Below, one piece after another: positions 46,501-59,200 of a DNA stretch of 64,000 nt. A program made the position numbers and the translations under genes. The notes beneath the pieces were generated by a model. That model saw only the letters and a list, made by a program, of their open reading frames with translations. It did no database searches and was not told the DNA's origin. The stretch's first letter is position 1; each line of letters begins with the position of its first letter. This DNA comes from Cryptomeria japonica (Eukaryota > Streptophyta > Pinopsida > Cupressales > Cupressaceae), in contig NW_026729142.1 in NCBI RefSeq assembly GCF_030272615.1, positions 62,001-126,000 on the forward strand, in the 5' to 3' direction.

Positions 46501-48749
46501 TCATCAAAATTAGGCACAACCAGGTTTCAAGATGCAAGCCTTGATTCTAGAGCCAGTAGCATCAAAATTCAATTTTGATGCACATTGTGCTCTTAGAACC
46601 CTGTTTTAGAAATTGTGCCTCGAAAGCCCCAATTTTGGAGCATCAAAATTGATGTTTGGAGGCACAACAAAGCTTCAAGATGCAAGTCCTGATTCTAAAG
46701 CCGGTAGCACCAAAATTTGATTTTGATGCACATCGTGCTCTTAGAACCTTGTTTTGGAGCTTATGCCTCAAAATCTTTGGTTGTGAAGCATCAAAATTGG
46801 TTTTTGGAGGCACAACAAACTTACAAGACGCAAGTCCCTATTCCAGAGCCTGTAGTATCAAAACATGATTTTGATGCACATCGTGCTCTTAGAACCTCAT
46901 TTCGGAGCATGTGGCTCGAAAGCTCCTGAGATGAGGTTTTAAGAGCACGATGTACATCAAAATTGCGTTTTGACGCTACCATCTCTGGAAGTGGGACTTG
47001 TGTCTTGAAACCTTGTTGTGCCTCCAAACATTGATTTTGATGCTCCAAAACTTGGGCTTTTGAGGCACAATTTCTAAAACAGGGTTCTAAGAGCACAATG
47101 TGCATCAAAATTGAATTTTGATGCTATTAGCTCTAGAATCGGGGCTTGCATCATGAAACCTTGTTGTGCCAAAAAACACTGTTTTTGATGCTCCGAAACC
47201 AGGGCTTTCGAGGCACAAGCTTCGAAATGAGGTTCTAAGAGCACGATGTGCGGTAAAATCAGATTTTGATGCTATTGACTCTAGAATCGACTTGCATCTT
47301 GAAACCTTGTTGTGCCTCCAAACATTGATTTTGATGCTCCAAAACTTGGTCTTTCGAGCCACAGGCTCCGAAATGAGCTTCTAAGATAATGATGTGCGTC
47401 GCAATGGATTTTTTATACTACAGGCTCCGGAAAAGGGACTTGCTTTTAGAAACCAAGTTGTGCCTCCAAACACTAATTTCGATGTTTCAAAATCAGGGCT
47501 TTCAAGGCACAAGCTCTGCAAACGAGGCTCTAAGAGCACAGTGTGCGTCAAAATCACATTTTGATGCTATCGGCTCCAAAATCACGACTTGCGTCTTGCA
47601 TCCTTGTGCCTCAAAACACCAATTTTGATGCTCTCAAACCGGAGCTTTTGACGGACAAGCTCCTAAATCCTAAGAGCACAATGTGCTTCAAAATCGCATT
47701 TTGACACTACCGGATCTAGAATCAGGACTTGTGTCTTCAAACCTTGTTGTGCCTCCAAACACCAATTTTTATATTCCGAAACCGGGGCGTTCGAGGTGCA
47801 AGCTTCGAAACAAGGTTCTAAGATAAAGATGTGCATCAAAATCAAATTTTGATGTTACCAGCACGAGAATTGGGACTTGCATCTTGAAACCTTGTTGTGC
47901 CTCCAAACAATGCTTTCTATGTTCCAAAATCATGGCTTTCAAGGCAAAAGCTCCGAAATGAGGTTCCAAGAGCACGACGTACTTCAAAATTGCATTTTGA
48001 CGCTACCGACTCTGGAATTGGGACTTGTGTCTTGAAACTTTGTTGTGCCTCCAAACACTAATTTTGAGGCACAACCTCGGAAATGAGGTTCTAAGAACAC
48101 CATGTTTGTCAAAATTGTGTTTTGACGCTATTAGCTTGAGAATTGGTACTTGTGTCTTAAAACCTTGTTGTTCCTTTAAACATTGATTTTGATGTTTTGA
48201 AACTGGAACTTTCGAGCCACACGCTCCAAAACAAGGTTCTAAGAGCACGATGTGCATCAAAATCATGTTTTGACACTACAGAGTTTGGAATAGGGACTTG
48301 CGTCTTGAAAGCTTGTTGCGCCTCACCAATTTTGATGCTTTGAAACTGAAGATTTTGAGGCATAAGCTCCAAAACAAGGTTCTAAGAGCACAATGTGCGT
48401 CAAAATCAAAAGCCTCCAAACATTGATTTTGATGCTCGAAAACTGGGTCTTTCGAGCCACAAGCTTTGAAATTAGCTTCTAAGAGAATGATGTGCGTCAA
48501 AATGAAATTTTGGCGCTAGAGGCTCAATAGGGACTTGATTATTTAAACCTTCTTGTGCCTCCAAACACTGATTTTGATGTACCAAAATTAGGGCTTTCAA
48601 GGCACAAGCTCCAAAATGAGGTTCTAAGAGCACGATGTACATCAAAATTGCATTTTGATGCTACTGACTCTAGAATTGGGACTTGTGGCTTGAAAACTTG
48701 ATGTGCCTCCAAACACTAATTTTTATGCTCCAAAAATGAGGATTTTGAG

Positions 48750-49740
48750 GCAAAACCTCCGAAATGACGTTCTAAGAACATCATGTTTGTCAAAATCGTG
48801 TTTTGAAGCTATCAGATTGAGAATTGGGACTTGTATCTTGAAACCTTGTTGTGCCTTTAAACATTGATTTTGATGTTTTGAAACTGGAGCTTTCGAGACA
48901 CACGCTCCGAAACGAGGTTCTAAGAGCACAATGTGAATCAAAATAACATTTTGACACTACAGGCTCCGGAATAGGGACTTGCATCTTGAAAGCTTGTTCT
49001 GCCTCCGAACGCCAATTTTGATGCTTCAAAACTAAAGATTTTGAGGCATAAGCTCCAAAACAAGGTTCTAAGATCACGATGTTTGTCAAAATCAAATTTT
49101 TATGATACCGGCTCCAAAATCAGGACTTGCATCTGAAACCTTGTTGTGCTTACAAACATCGATTTTGATGCTCCAAAACTAGGGCTTTTCAGGCACAATT
49201 CTAAAACAGGGTTCTAAGAGGACAATGTGCATCAAAATTGAATTTTGATGCTACTGGCTCTAGTCGGGGCTTGCATCTTGAATCCTTAGCCTCAAAACAC
49301 TAATTTTGATGCTTTGAAACCTGGGCTTTCGAGGCACACGCTTCAAAATGAAGTTTTAAGAGCAAGATGTACGCCAAAATCAAATTTTGATGCTATTGAC
49401 TTTTGAATCGGGGCTTGCATCTTGAAACCTTGTTGTGCCTCGAAACATTGATTTTGATGCTCCAAAACTGGGTCTTTCGAGGCACAAGCTCCGAAATGAG
49501 CTTCTAAGATAATGATGTGTGTCACAATGTAATTTTGACACTACAGGCTCTGGAATAGGGACTTGCATCTTGAAAACTTGTTGTGCCTCCACACACTGAT
49601 TTTGATGTTCTAAAATCAAGGCTTCCAAGGCACAAGCTCCGAAATGAGGTTCTAAGAGCATGATGTACATCAAAATTGCATTTTGACGCTACTGACTCTG
49701 GAATTGGGTCTTGTGTCTTGAAACCTTGTTGTGCCTCCAA
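48750..49740 (-). repeat. Duplicated segment in the inverted block, copy 1 (offset ~3.5 kb)
   Basis: Matches about 52,250-53,220 at offset near 3,496. Shared markers: ATGACGTTCTAAGAACATC (48,763 and 52,259), TTGTTCTGCCTCC followed by GCCAATTTTG (48,992 and 52,491) and TTGTGCTTACAAACATCG (49,143 and 52,641). Confidence 0.75.
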
Positions 49741-52249
49741 ACACTAAATTTTATGCTCCAAAAATGAGGATTTTGAGGCACAACCTCTGAAATGAGGTTC
49801 TAAGAACACCATGTTTGTCAAAATCATGTTTTGACACTATCAGCTTGAGAATTGGGACTTGTGTCTTGAAACCTTGTTGTGCTTTTAAATATTGATTTTC
49901 ATGTTTTGAACTCGAGCTTTCAAGCCACACGCTCTGAAACGAGGTTCTAAGAGCACGATGTGCATCAAAATCACATTTTGACACTACAGGCTCTGGAATA
50001 GGGACTTGCATCTTGAAAGCTTGTTATGCCTCCAAACACCAATTTGTATTCTTCGAAACCAAAGATTTTGAGCCATAAGCTCCACAACATTCTAAGAACA
50101 CGATGTGCGTGAAAATCAAATTTTGACGCTACCGGCTCCAGAATCAGGACTTGCATCTTGAAACCTTGTTGTGCTTCCAAACATCAATTTTGATGCTCCA
50201 AAACTGAGGCTTTTGAGGCACAATTTCTAAAACAAGGTTCTAATAGCACAATGTGCATAAAAATTAGATTTTGATGCTACTGGCTCTAGAATCGGGGCTT
50301 GCATCTTCAAACCTTGTTGTGCCTCAAAACACTGATTTGAGCACGATGTACGCAAAAATCAGATTTTCACGCTATTGACTCTAAAATCGGGACTTGCATC
50401 TTGAAACCTTGTTGTGCCTCCAAACATTGATTTTGATGCTCCAAAGCTGGTTCTTTCAAGGCACGAGCTCCGAAATGATCTCCAAACATTGATTTTGATG
50501 CTCCAAAAATGAGGATTTTGAGGCACAACCTCCAAACCGGGGATTTTGAGGCACAAGCTTTGAAATAAGGTTCTAAGAGCAAGATGTGCTCCAAAATCAG
50601 ATATTGATGGTATTGACTCTAGAATCGAGACTTGCATCTTGAAACCTTGTTGTGCCTCCAAACATTGATTTTGATGCTCCAAAACTGGGTCTTTCAAAGC
50701 ACAAGCTCGGAAATCACATTTGTGCCTCAAAACATTCATTTTTAACGCTATGAGCTTGAGAATCGGGACTTGTGTCTTAACCTTGTTGTGCCTTTAAACA
50801 TTGATTTTGATATTTTGAAACTAGAGCTTTCGAGCCACACGCTCCAAAATGCGGTTCTAAGAGCACGATGTGCATCAAAATCACGATTTGACACTACAGG
50901 ATCCGGAATAGGAACTTGCATCTTGAAAGTTTCTTGTGTCTCCAAACACCAATTTTCATGCTTCGAAACTGAAGATTTTGAGGCATAAGCTTCAAAATAA
51001 GGTTCTAAGAGCACAATGTGAGTCAAAATCAAATTTTGATGCTACTCACTCCAGACTCAGGACTTACATCTTGCAACCTTCTTGTGCCTCAAAACAGTAG
51101 TTTTGATGCTCCAAAACCGGGGCTTTCGAAGCTCAAGCTTCGAAATGATGTTGTAAGAGCACGATGTGTGCTAAAATCAGATTTTGACGCTATTGACTCT
51201 AGAATCGAGACTTGCATCTTGAAACCTTCTTGTGCCTCCAAACATTGATTTTGACGATCCAAAACTGGGTTTTTCGAGGCACAAGCTCCGAAATGAGCTT
51301 CTAAGAGAATGATGTGGATCAAAATGGAATTTTGACACTATAGGATCCAGTATAGGGACATGCTTCTTTACACCTTGTTGTGCCTCCAAACACTGATTTT
51401 GATGTTCCAAAATCAGGGCTTTCAAGGCACAAGCACCGAAATGAGGTTCTAAGAGCATGATGTACATAAAAATTGTGTTTTCATGCTACTGACTCTAGAA
51501 TTGGGACTTGTTTCTTGAAACCTTCTTGTGCCTCCAAACACTAATTTTTATGCTCCAAAAACGAGGCTTTTGAGGCACAACCTTCGAAATCAGGTTCTAA
51601 GAACACCATGTTTGTCAAAATCGTGTTTTGACGCTATTAGCTTGAGAATTGGGACTTGTGTCTTGAAACCTTGTTGTGCCTTTAAACAATGATTTTGATG
51701 TTTTGAAACTAGAGCTTTCGAGCCACATGCTACGAAACGAGGTTCTAAGAGCACGATGTGGAACAAAATGACATTTTGACACTACAGGTTCGGAAATAGG
51801 GACTCGCGTCTTGAAAGCTTGTTGTGCCTCGAAACACCAATTTTGATGGTTTGAAACTGAAGATTTTGAGGCATAAGCTCCAAAACAAGGTTCTAAGAGC
51901 ACGATGTCCGTCAAAATCAAATTTTGACACTACCGGCTCTAAAATCGGGACTTGCATCTTTAAACCTTGTTGTGCCTCCAAACATCGATTTTGATGCTCC
52001 AAAACTGGGGCTTTTAAGGCACAATTTCTAAAACAGGGTTCTAACAATGTGCATCAAAATTCAATTTTGATGCTACTGGTTCTAGAATCGGGGCTTGCAT
52101 CTTGAAACCTTGTTGTGCCAAAAAAACAATGATTTTGAGGCAAAAGCTTTGAAATGCCGTTCTAAGAGCACGATGTGCGCCAAAATCAAATTTTGACGCT
52201 ATTGACTCTAAAATCAGTACTTGCATCTTGAAACCTTGTTGTGCCTCGA

Positions 52250-53220
52250 AACCTCCGAAATGACGTTCTAAGAACATCATGTTTGTCAAAATCGTGTTTT
52301 GAAGTTATCAGCTTGAGAATCGGGACTTGTGTCTTGAAACCCTGTTGTGCCTTTAAACATTGATTTTGATGTTTTGAAACTGGAGCTTTCGAGACACACG
52401 CTCTGAAATGAGGTTCTAAGAGCACGATGTGAATCAAAATAACATTTTGACACTATAGGCTCCAGAATAGGGACTTGCATCTTGAAAACTTGTTCTGCCT
52501 CCAAACGCCAATTTTGATGCTTCAAAACTAAAGATTTTGAGGCATAAGCACCAAAACAAGGTTCTAAGAGCACGATGTCCGTCAAAATCAAATTTTGATG
52601 ATACTGGCTCCAGAATCAGGACTTGCATCTTGAAACCTTATTGTGCTTACAAACATCGATTTTGATGCTAAAAAACTAGGGCTTTTGAGGCACAATTTCT
52701 AAAACAGGGTTCGAAGAGCACAATGTGCGTCAAAATTGAATTTTGATGCTACTGCCTCTAAAATCGGGGCTTGTATTTTGAAACCTTCTTGTGCCTCAAA
52801 ACACTTATTTTGATACTTCAAAACCGGGGCTTTTGAGGAACAAGCTTCGAAATGAGGGTCTAAGAGCATGATGTGTACCAAAATCAAATTTTGATGCTAT
52901 TGACTATAGAATCAGGACTTGCATCTTGAAACCTTGTTGTGCCTCGAAACATTGATTTTGACGCTCCAAAACTGGGTCTTTTGAGGTACAAGCTTTTAAA
53001 TGAGCTTCTAAGAGAATGATGTGTGTCAAAATATAATTTTGACACTACAGGCTCCGGAATAGGGACTTGCTTCTTGGAAACTTGTTGTCCCTCCAAACAG
53101 TAATTTTATGTTCCAAAATCAAGGCTTTCGAGGCACAAGCTCTGAAATGAGGTTCTAAGAGCATGATGTACATCAAAATTGCGTTTTGACACTATCGACT
53201 CTGGAATTGGGTTTTATGTC
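52250..53220 (-). repeat. Duplicated segment in the inverted block, copy 2 (offset ~3.5 kb)
   Basis: Partner of 48,750-49,740. The left edge is fused to a different monomer (TGCCTCGAAACCTCCGAAATG at about 52,241), showing where the duplication joined. Confidence 0.75.
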
Positions 53221-56200
53221 TTGAAACATTGTCGTGCCTCCAAACACTAATTTTTATGCTCCAAAAAGGAGGCTTTTCAGGCACGACCTCCGAAATGAGG
53301 TTCTAAGAACACCATGTTTGTCAAAATCGTGTTTTGACGCTATCAGCTTGAGAATCGGGACTTGTGTCTTGAAACCTTGTGGTGCCTTTAAACATTGATT
53401 TTGATGTTTTGAAACTAGATCTTTCGAGCCACACGCTCCAAAACGAGGTTCTAAGAGCATGATGTGCATCAAAATCACGTTTTGACACTACAGGCTCCAG
53501 AATAGGGACTTACGTCTTGAAAGCTTGTTATGCCTCCAAACACAAATTTTGATGCTTCAAAACCGATGATTTTGAGGCATAAGCTCCAAAGTAAGGGTCT
53601 AAGAGCACGATGTGCGTCAAAATCAAATTTTGATGCTACTGGCTCCAAAGTCAGGACTTGCATCTTGAAACCTTGTTGTGCCTCCAAACATCGATTTTGA
53701 TGATCCAAAACTGGGGCTTTTGAGGCAAAATTTCTAAAACAAGGTTCTAAGAGCACAATGTACATGAAAATTAAATTTTGATACTACTGGCTCTAGAATC
53801 GGGGCTTGCATCTTGAAACATTGTTGTGTCTCAAAACACTAATACTAATGCTCCAAAACCAAGGCTTTTGAGGCACAAGCTTCGGAATGAGGTTCTAAGA
53901 GCACGATGTGTGCTAAAATCAGATTTTGACATTGTTGACTCTAGAATCAGGACTTGCATCTTGAAACCTTGTTGTGCCTCCAAAAATTGATTTTGATGCT
54001 AAAAAACTGGGTCTTTCGAGGCACAAAATGAGATTATAAAAGAATGATGTCTGTCAAAAGTGAATTTTGATGCTACAGGCTCCGAAATAGGGACTTGCTT
54101 CTTGAAACCTTGTTGTGCCTCAAAACACAGATTTTGATGCTCCAAAACCGAGGCTTTCGAGGCACAAGCTCCAAAATGAGGTTCTAAAAGCATGATGTAC
54201 ATCAAAATTGCATTTTGACGCTACTGAATCTGGAATTGGGACTTGTGTCTTGAAACCTTGTAGTGCCTCCAAACACTAATTTTTATGCTCCAAAATTGAG
54301 TCTTTTGAGGCACAACCTTTGAAATGAGGTTCTAGGAACACCATGTTTGGCAAAATTGTGTTTTGACACTATCATCTTGAGAACCGGGACTTGCATCTTG
54401 AAACCTTGTTGTGCCTTTAAACATTTATTTTGATGTTTTGAAACTGGAGCTTTCAAGCCACACGCTCCGAAACGAGGTTCTAAAAGCATGATGTGCATCA
54501 AAATCACATTTTAACACTACAGGCTCTGGAATAGGTACTTGCATCTTGAAAGCTTGTTGTGCCTCCAAACACCAATTTTGATGCTTCGAAACCGAAAATT
54601 TTGAGGCATAAGCTCCAAAACAAGGTTCTAAGAACACGATGTGCTTCAAAATCAAATTTTGATGCTACCGGCTCCAAAATCAGGACTTGCATCTTCAAAC
54701 CTTGTTGTGCCTCCAAACATCGATTTTGATGCTCCAAAATTGGGTCTTTTGAGACACAATTTATAACACAGGGTTCTAAGAGCACAATGCGCATCAAAAT
54801 TGAATTTAGATGCTACTGGCTCTATAAACGGGGCTTGGATCTTGAAACCTTGTTGTGCCTTAAAACATTGATTTTGATGCTCCGAAATTGGGGCTTTTGA
54901 GGCACAAGCTTCGAAATGAGGTTCTAAGAGCACAATGTGTGCCAAAATCAGATTTTGACGCTATTGACTCTAGAATACAGACTTGCATCTTGAAACCTTG
55001 TTGTTCCTCCAAACATTGATTTTTATGCTCTAAAATTGGGTCTTTCGAGGCACAAGCTCCGAAATGAGATTCTAAAAAGAATGATGTGCGTCAAAACTGA
55101 ATTTTGAAGCTACAGCCTCCGAAATAGGGACTTGCATCTTGAAACCTTGTTGTGCCTCAAACATTGATTTTGATGCTCCAAAACTGGGTGTTTCGAGGCA
55201 CAAGCTCCGAAATGAACTTCTAAGAGAATGATGTCCATCAAAATTCCATTTTGACGCTACCGACTCTGGAATTGTGACTTGTGTCTTGAAACCTTAATGT
55301 GCATCCAAACACTAATTTTTATGCTCCAAAAATGAGGCTTTTGACGCACCACCTCCGAAATGAGGTTCTAAGAACACCATGTTTGTCAAAATTATGTTTT
55401 GACACTATCAACTTGAGAATCAGGACTTGTGTCTTGAAACCTTGTTGTGAGTTTAAATATTGATTTTCATATATTGAAACTGGAGCTTTCGAGCCACACG
55501 CTCCGAAATGAGGTTCTAAGAGCACGATGTGAATCAAAATTATGTTTTGACACTACAAGCTCCAGAATAGGGACTTGCGTAAGCTCCAAAACAAGGTTCT
55601 AAGAGCACGATGTGCGTCAAAATCAAATTTTGATGCTACCAGCTCCAGAATCAGGACTTGCATGTTGAAACCCTGTTGTGCCTCCAAATATCGATTTTGA
55701 TGCTGCAAAACCAGGGCTTTTGAATCACAATTTCTAGGAAAAAGCTCCAAAATGATTTTCTAAGAGAATGATGTGCGTCGAAATAGAATTTTGACGCTAC
55801 AGGCTCCAGAATAGGGACTTGATTCTTGAAACCTTGTTGTGCCTCCAAACATTGATTTTGATGTTCCCAAATCAGGGCCTTCAAGGCACAATCTCGGAAA
55901 TGAAGTTCTAAGAAAATGATGTACATCAAAATTGCATTTTGACGCTACCGACTCTGCAAATGGGACTTGTGTCTTGAAACCTTGTTGTGCCTCCAAACAC
56001 TATTTTTTTATACTCAAAAAAGGAGGCTTTTGAGGCACAACCTTTGAAATGAGGCTCTAAGAGCACCAGGTTTGTCAAAATCGTGTTTTGACGCTATCAG
56101 CTTGAGAATCAGGACTTCTGTCTTGAAACCTTGTTGTGCCTTTAAACATTAATTTTGATGTTTTGAAACTAGAGCTTTCAAGGCACAAGCTCCACAAATG

Positions 56201-59200
56201 AGGTTCTAAGAGCACCATGTGTGTCAAAAACACGTTTTGATGCTACCAGCTCCCAAATCGCAACTTGTGTCTTGTAACCTTGTGCCTCCAAATACCAATT
56301 TTGATGCTCCTAGACTAGGGCTTTCTAGGGATAAGCTCCTAAATAAGGTTCTAAGAGCACAATGTGCTTCAAAATTGCATTTTGACACTACTGGCTCTGA
56401 AATTGGGACTTGCATCTTGAAAACTTCTTGTGCCTCCGAACACCAATTTTGATATTCTGAAACCGGGGCGTTCGAGGTGCAAGCGTTGAAACAAGGTTCT
56501 AAGAGAACGATGTGCATCAAAATTGAATTTTGATGCTACCGGCATGAGAATCGGGACTTGCATCTTGAAACCTTGTTGTGCCTCCAAACAATAATTTTGA
56601 TGTTCCAAAATCAGGGCTTCCAAGGCACAAGCTCCGAAATGAGGTTCTAAGAGCACAATGTACCTCAAAATTTTGATGTTTTGAAACTGGAGCTTTCGAG
56701 CCACATGCTCCGAAACTAGGTTCTACGAGTACGATGTGCATCAAAATCACGTTTTCACACTATAGGCTCGAGAATAGGGACTTGCATCTTGAAAGCTTGT
56801 TGTGCCTCCAAACACCAATTTTGATGCCTTCGAAACCAAAGATTTTGAGGCATAAGCTTCAAAACCCTAGGTTCTAAGACCACGATGTGCGTCAAAATCA
56901 AATTTTGAGACTACCGGCTCCAAAATCAATGCTTGCATCTTCAAACCTTGTTGTGCCTCCAAACATCGATTTTCATGCTCCAAAACTGGGGCTTTTGAGG
57001 CACAATTTCTAAAACAAGGTTCTAAGGGCACAATGTGCATCAAAATTGAATGTTGATGCTGTTGGCTCTAGAATCGGGGCTTGCATCTTGAAACCTTATT
57101 GTGCGTCAAAACACTGATTTTGATACTTCGAAACTAGGGATTTCAAGGCACAAGCTTCGAAATGAGGTTCTAAGAGCACGATGTGCACCAAAATCAAATT
57201 TTGATGCTATTGACTCTACAATCAGGACTTGCATCTTGAAACCTTGTTGTGCCTCCAAAAAATGATTTTCATGCTCCAAAACTGGGTCTTTTGATGCTAC
57301 ACACTCCGGAATAGGGACTTGCTTATTTAAACCTTGTTGTGCCTCCGAATGCTGATTTTGATGTTCCAAAATCAGGGCTTTCAAGACACAAGCTCCGTAA
57401 TGAGGTTCTAAGAGCACGATGTACATCAAAATTGCGTTTTGATGCTACCGACTCTGGAATTGGGACTTGTCCCTTGAAAATTTGTTGTGCCTCCAAACAC
57501 TAATTTTTATGCTCCAAAAATGAGGCTTTTGAGGCACAACCTCTAAAATCAGGTTCTAAGAACACCATAATTTTTATGCTCCGAAATAGGGACTTGTGTC
57601 TTGAAAGCTTGTTCTGCCTCCAAACACCAATTTCTATGTTTCAAAACTGAAGATTTTGAGGGATAAGCTCCAAAACAAGGTTCTAAGAGAATGATGTGTG
57701 TCAAAATCAAATTTTGACGCTACCAGCTCCAAAATCAAGTCTTGCATCTTGAAACCTTGTTGTGCCTCCAAACAATGATTTTAGTTTCCAAAATCAGGGC
57801 TTTCAAGGCACAAGCTCCGAAATGAGGTTCTAAAATAGGGTTCTAAGAGCACAACGTGCATCAAAATTAAATTTTGATGCAACTCGCTCTAGAATCGGGG
57901 CTTGCATCTTGAAACCTTGATGTGCCTCGAAACATTGATTTTGACACTCCAAAACTGGGTCTTTCGAGACACAAGTTCCGAAATGAGCTTCTAAGAGAAT
58001 GATGTGCGTCAAAATGGAATTTTTACGCTACAAACACTGACTTTTGACGCTTCGGAATAGGGAATTGCTTCTTGAAACCTTTTTGTGCCTCCAAACACTG
58101 ATTTTTATGTTCCAAAATCAGAGCTTTCAAGGCACAAGCTCCGAAATGAGGTTCTAAGAGCACAGTGTACATAAAAATTGCATTTTGGTGCTATCGACTC
58201 TGGAATTGGGACTTGTGTCTTGGAATCTTTATTTTGATGTTTTGAAACTAGAGCTTTCGAGCCACATGCTCCGAAATGAGGTTCTAAGAGCACGATGTGC
58301 ATCAAAATCATGTTTTCACACTACAGGCTCTGGAATAGGGACTTGCTTCTTGAAAGCTTGTTGTGTGCCTCCAAACACTAATTTTGATGCTTCGAAACTG
58401 AAGATTTTGACGTATAAAGCTCCAAAATAATATTCTAAGAGCACGGTGTGCGTCAAAATTTGGACTTGCACCTTGAAACCTTGTTGTGCCTCCAAACATC
58501 GATTTTGATGCTCCAAAACTGGGCCTTTTGAGGCACAATTTCTAAAAGAGGGTTCTAAGAGAACAATGTAAATTGAAAGTTAATTTTGATGCTATTGGCT
58601 CTAGAATTGGGGCTTGCATCTTGAAACCTTGTTGTTGCAAAAAACACTGATTTTGATGCTCTGAAACCGGGGCTTTCGAGGCACAAGCTTCGAAATGAGG
58701 TTCTAAGAGCACGACGTGCTCCAAAATCAGATTTTGACGCTATGGACTCTAGAATCGGGACTTCATCTTGAAACCTTGTTGTTCCTCCAAACACTAATTT
58801 TGATGATTCAAAATCGGGGCTTTCGAGGCACAACCTCCGCAAACGATGCTCTAAGAGCACCATGTGCGTCAAAATCACGTTTTGACGCTGCCGGCTCCGA
58901 AATCGTGACTTGCTTCTTGCAACCTTGTGCGTCCAAACACCAATTTAGATGCTCCCAAACCAGGGCTTTCGAGGGACAAGCTCCTACTTGCTTCTTTAAA
59001 CCTTGTTGTGCCTCCAAACACTGATTTTGATGTTCCAAAATCATTGCTTTTAAGGCACAAGCTCTAAAATGAGGTTCTAAGAGCACGATGTACATCAAAA
59101 TTGTATTTTGACGCTACCGACTCTGGAATTGGGACTTGCATCTTGAAACCTTGTTGTGCCTCCAAACACTAATTTTTAAGCTCCAAAAATGATGATTTTG

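Larger units (their letters stand above)
38897..46925 (+). repeat. 148-bp satellite array, block 5 (plus orientation)
   Basis: About 54 monomers. Starts from 39,013 to 41,363 were checked one by one and stay in 148-bp register except for one 18-bp deletion (G copy near 39,895). It contains the best 7-mer HOR and a 1.6-kb tandem duplication. The block ends inside an F copy (GTGGCTCGAAAGCTCC) where the orientation flips. Confidence 0.93.
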
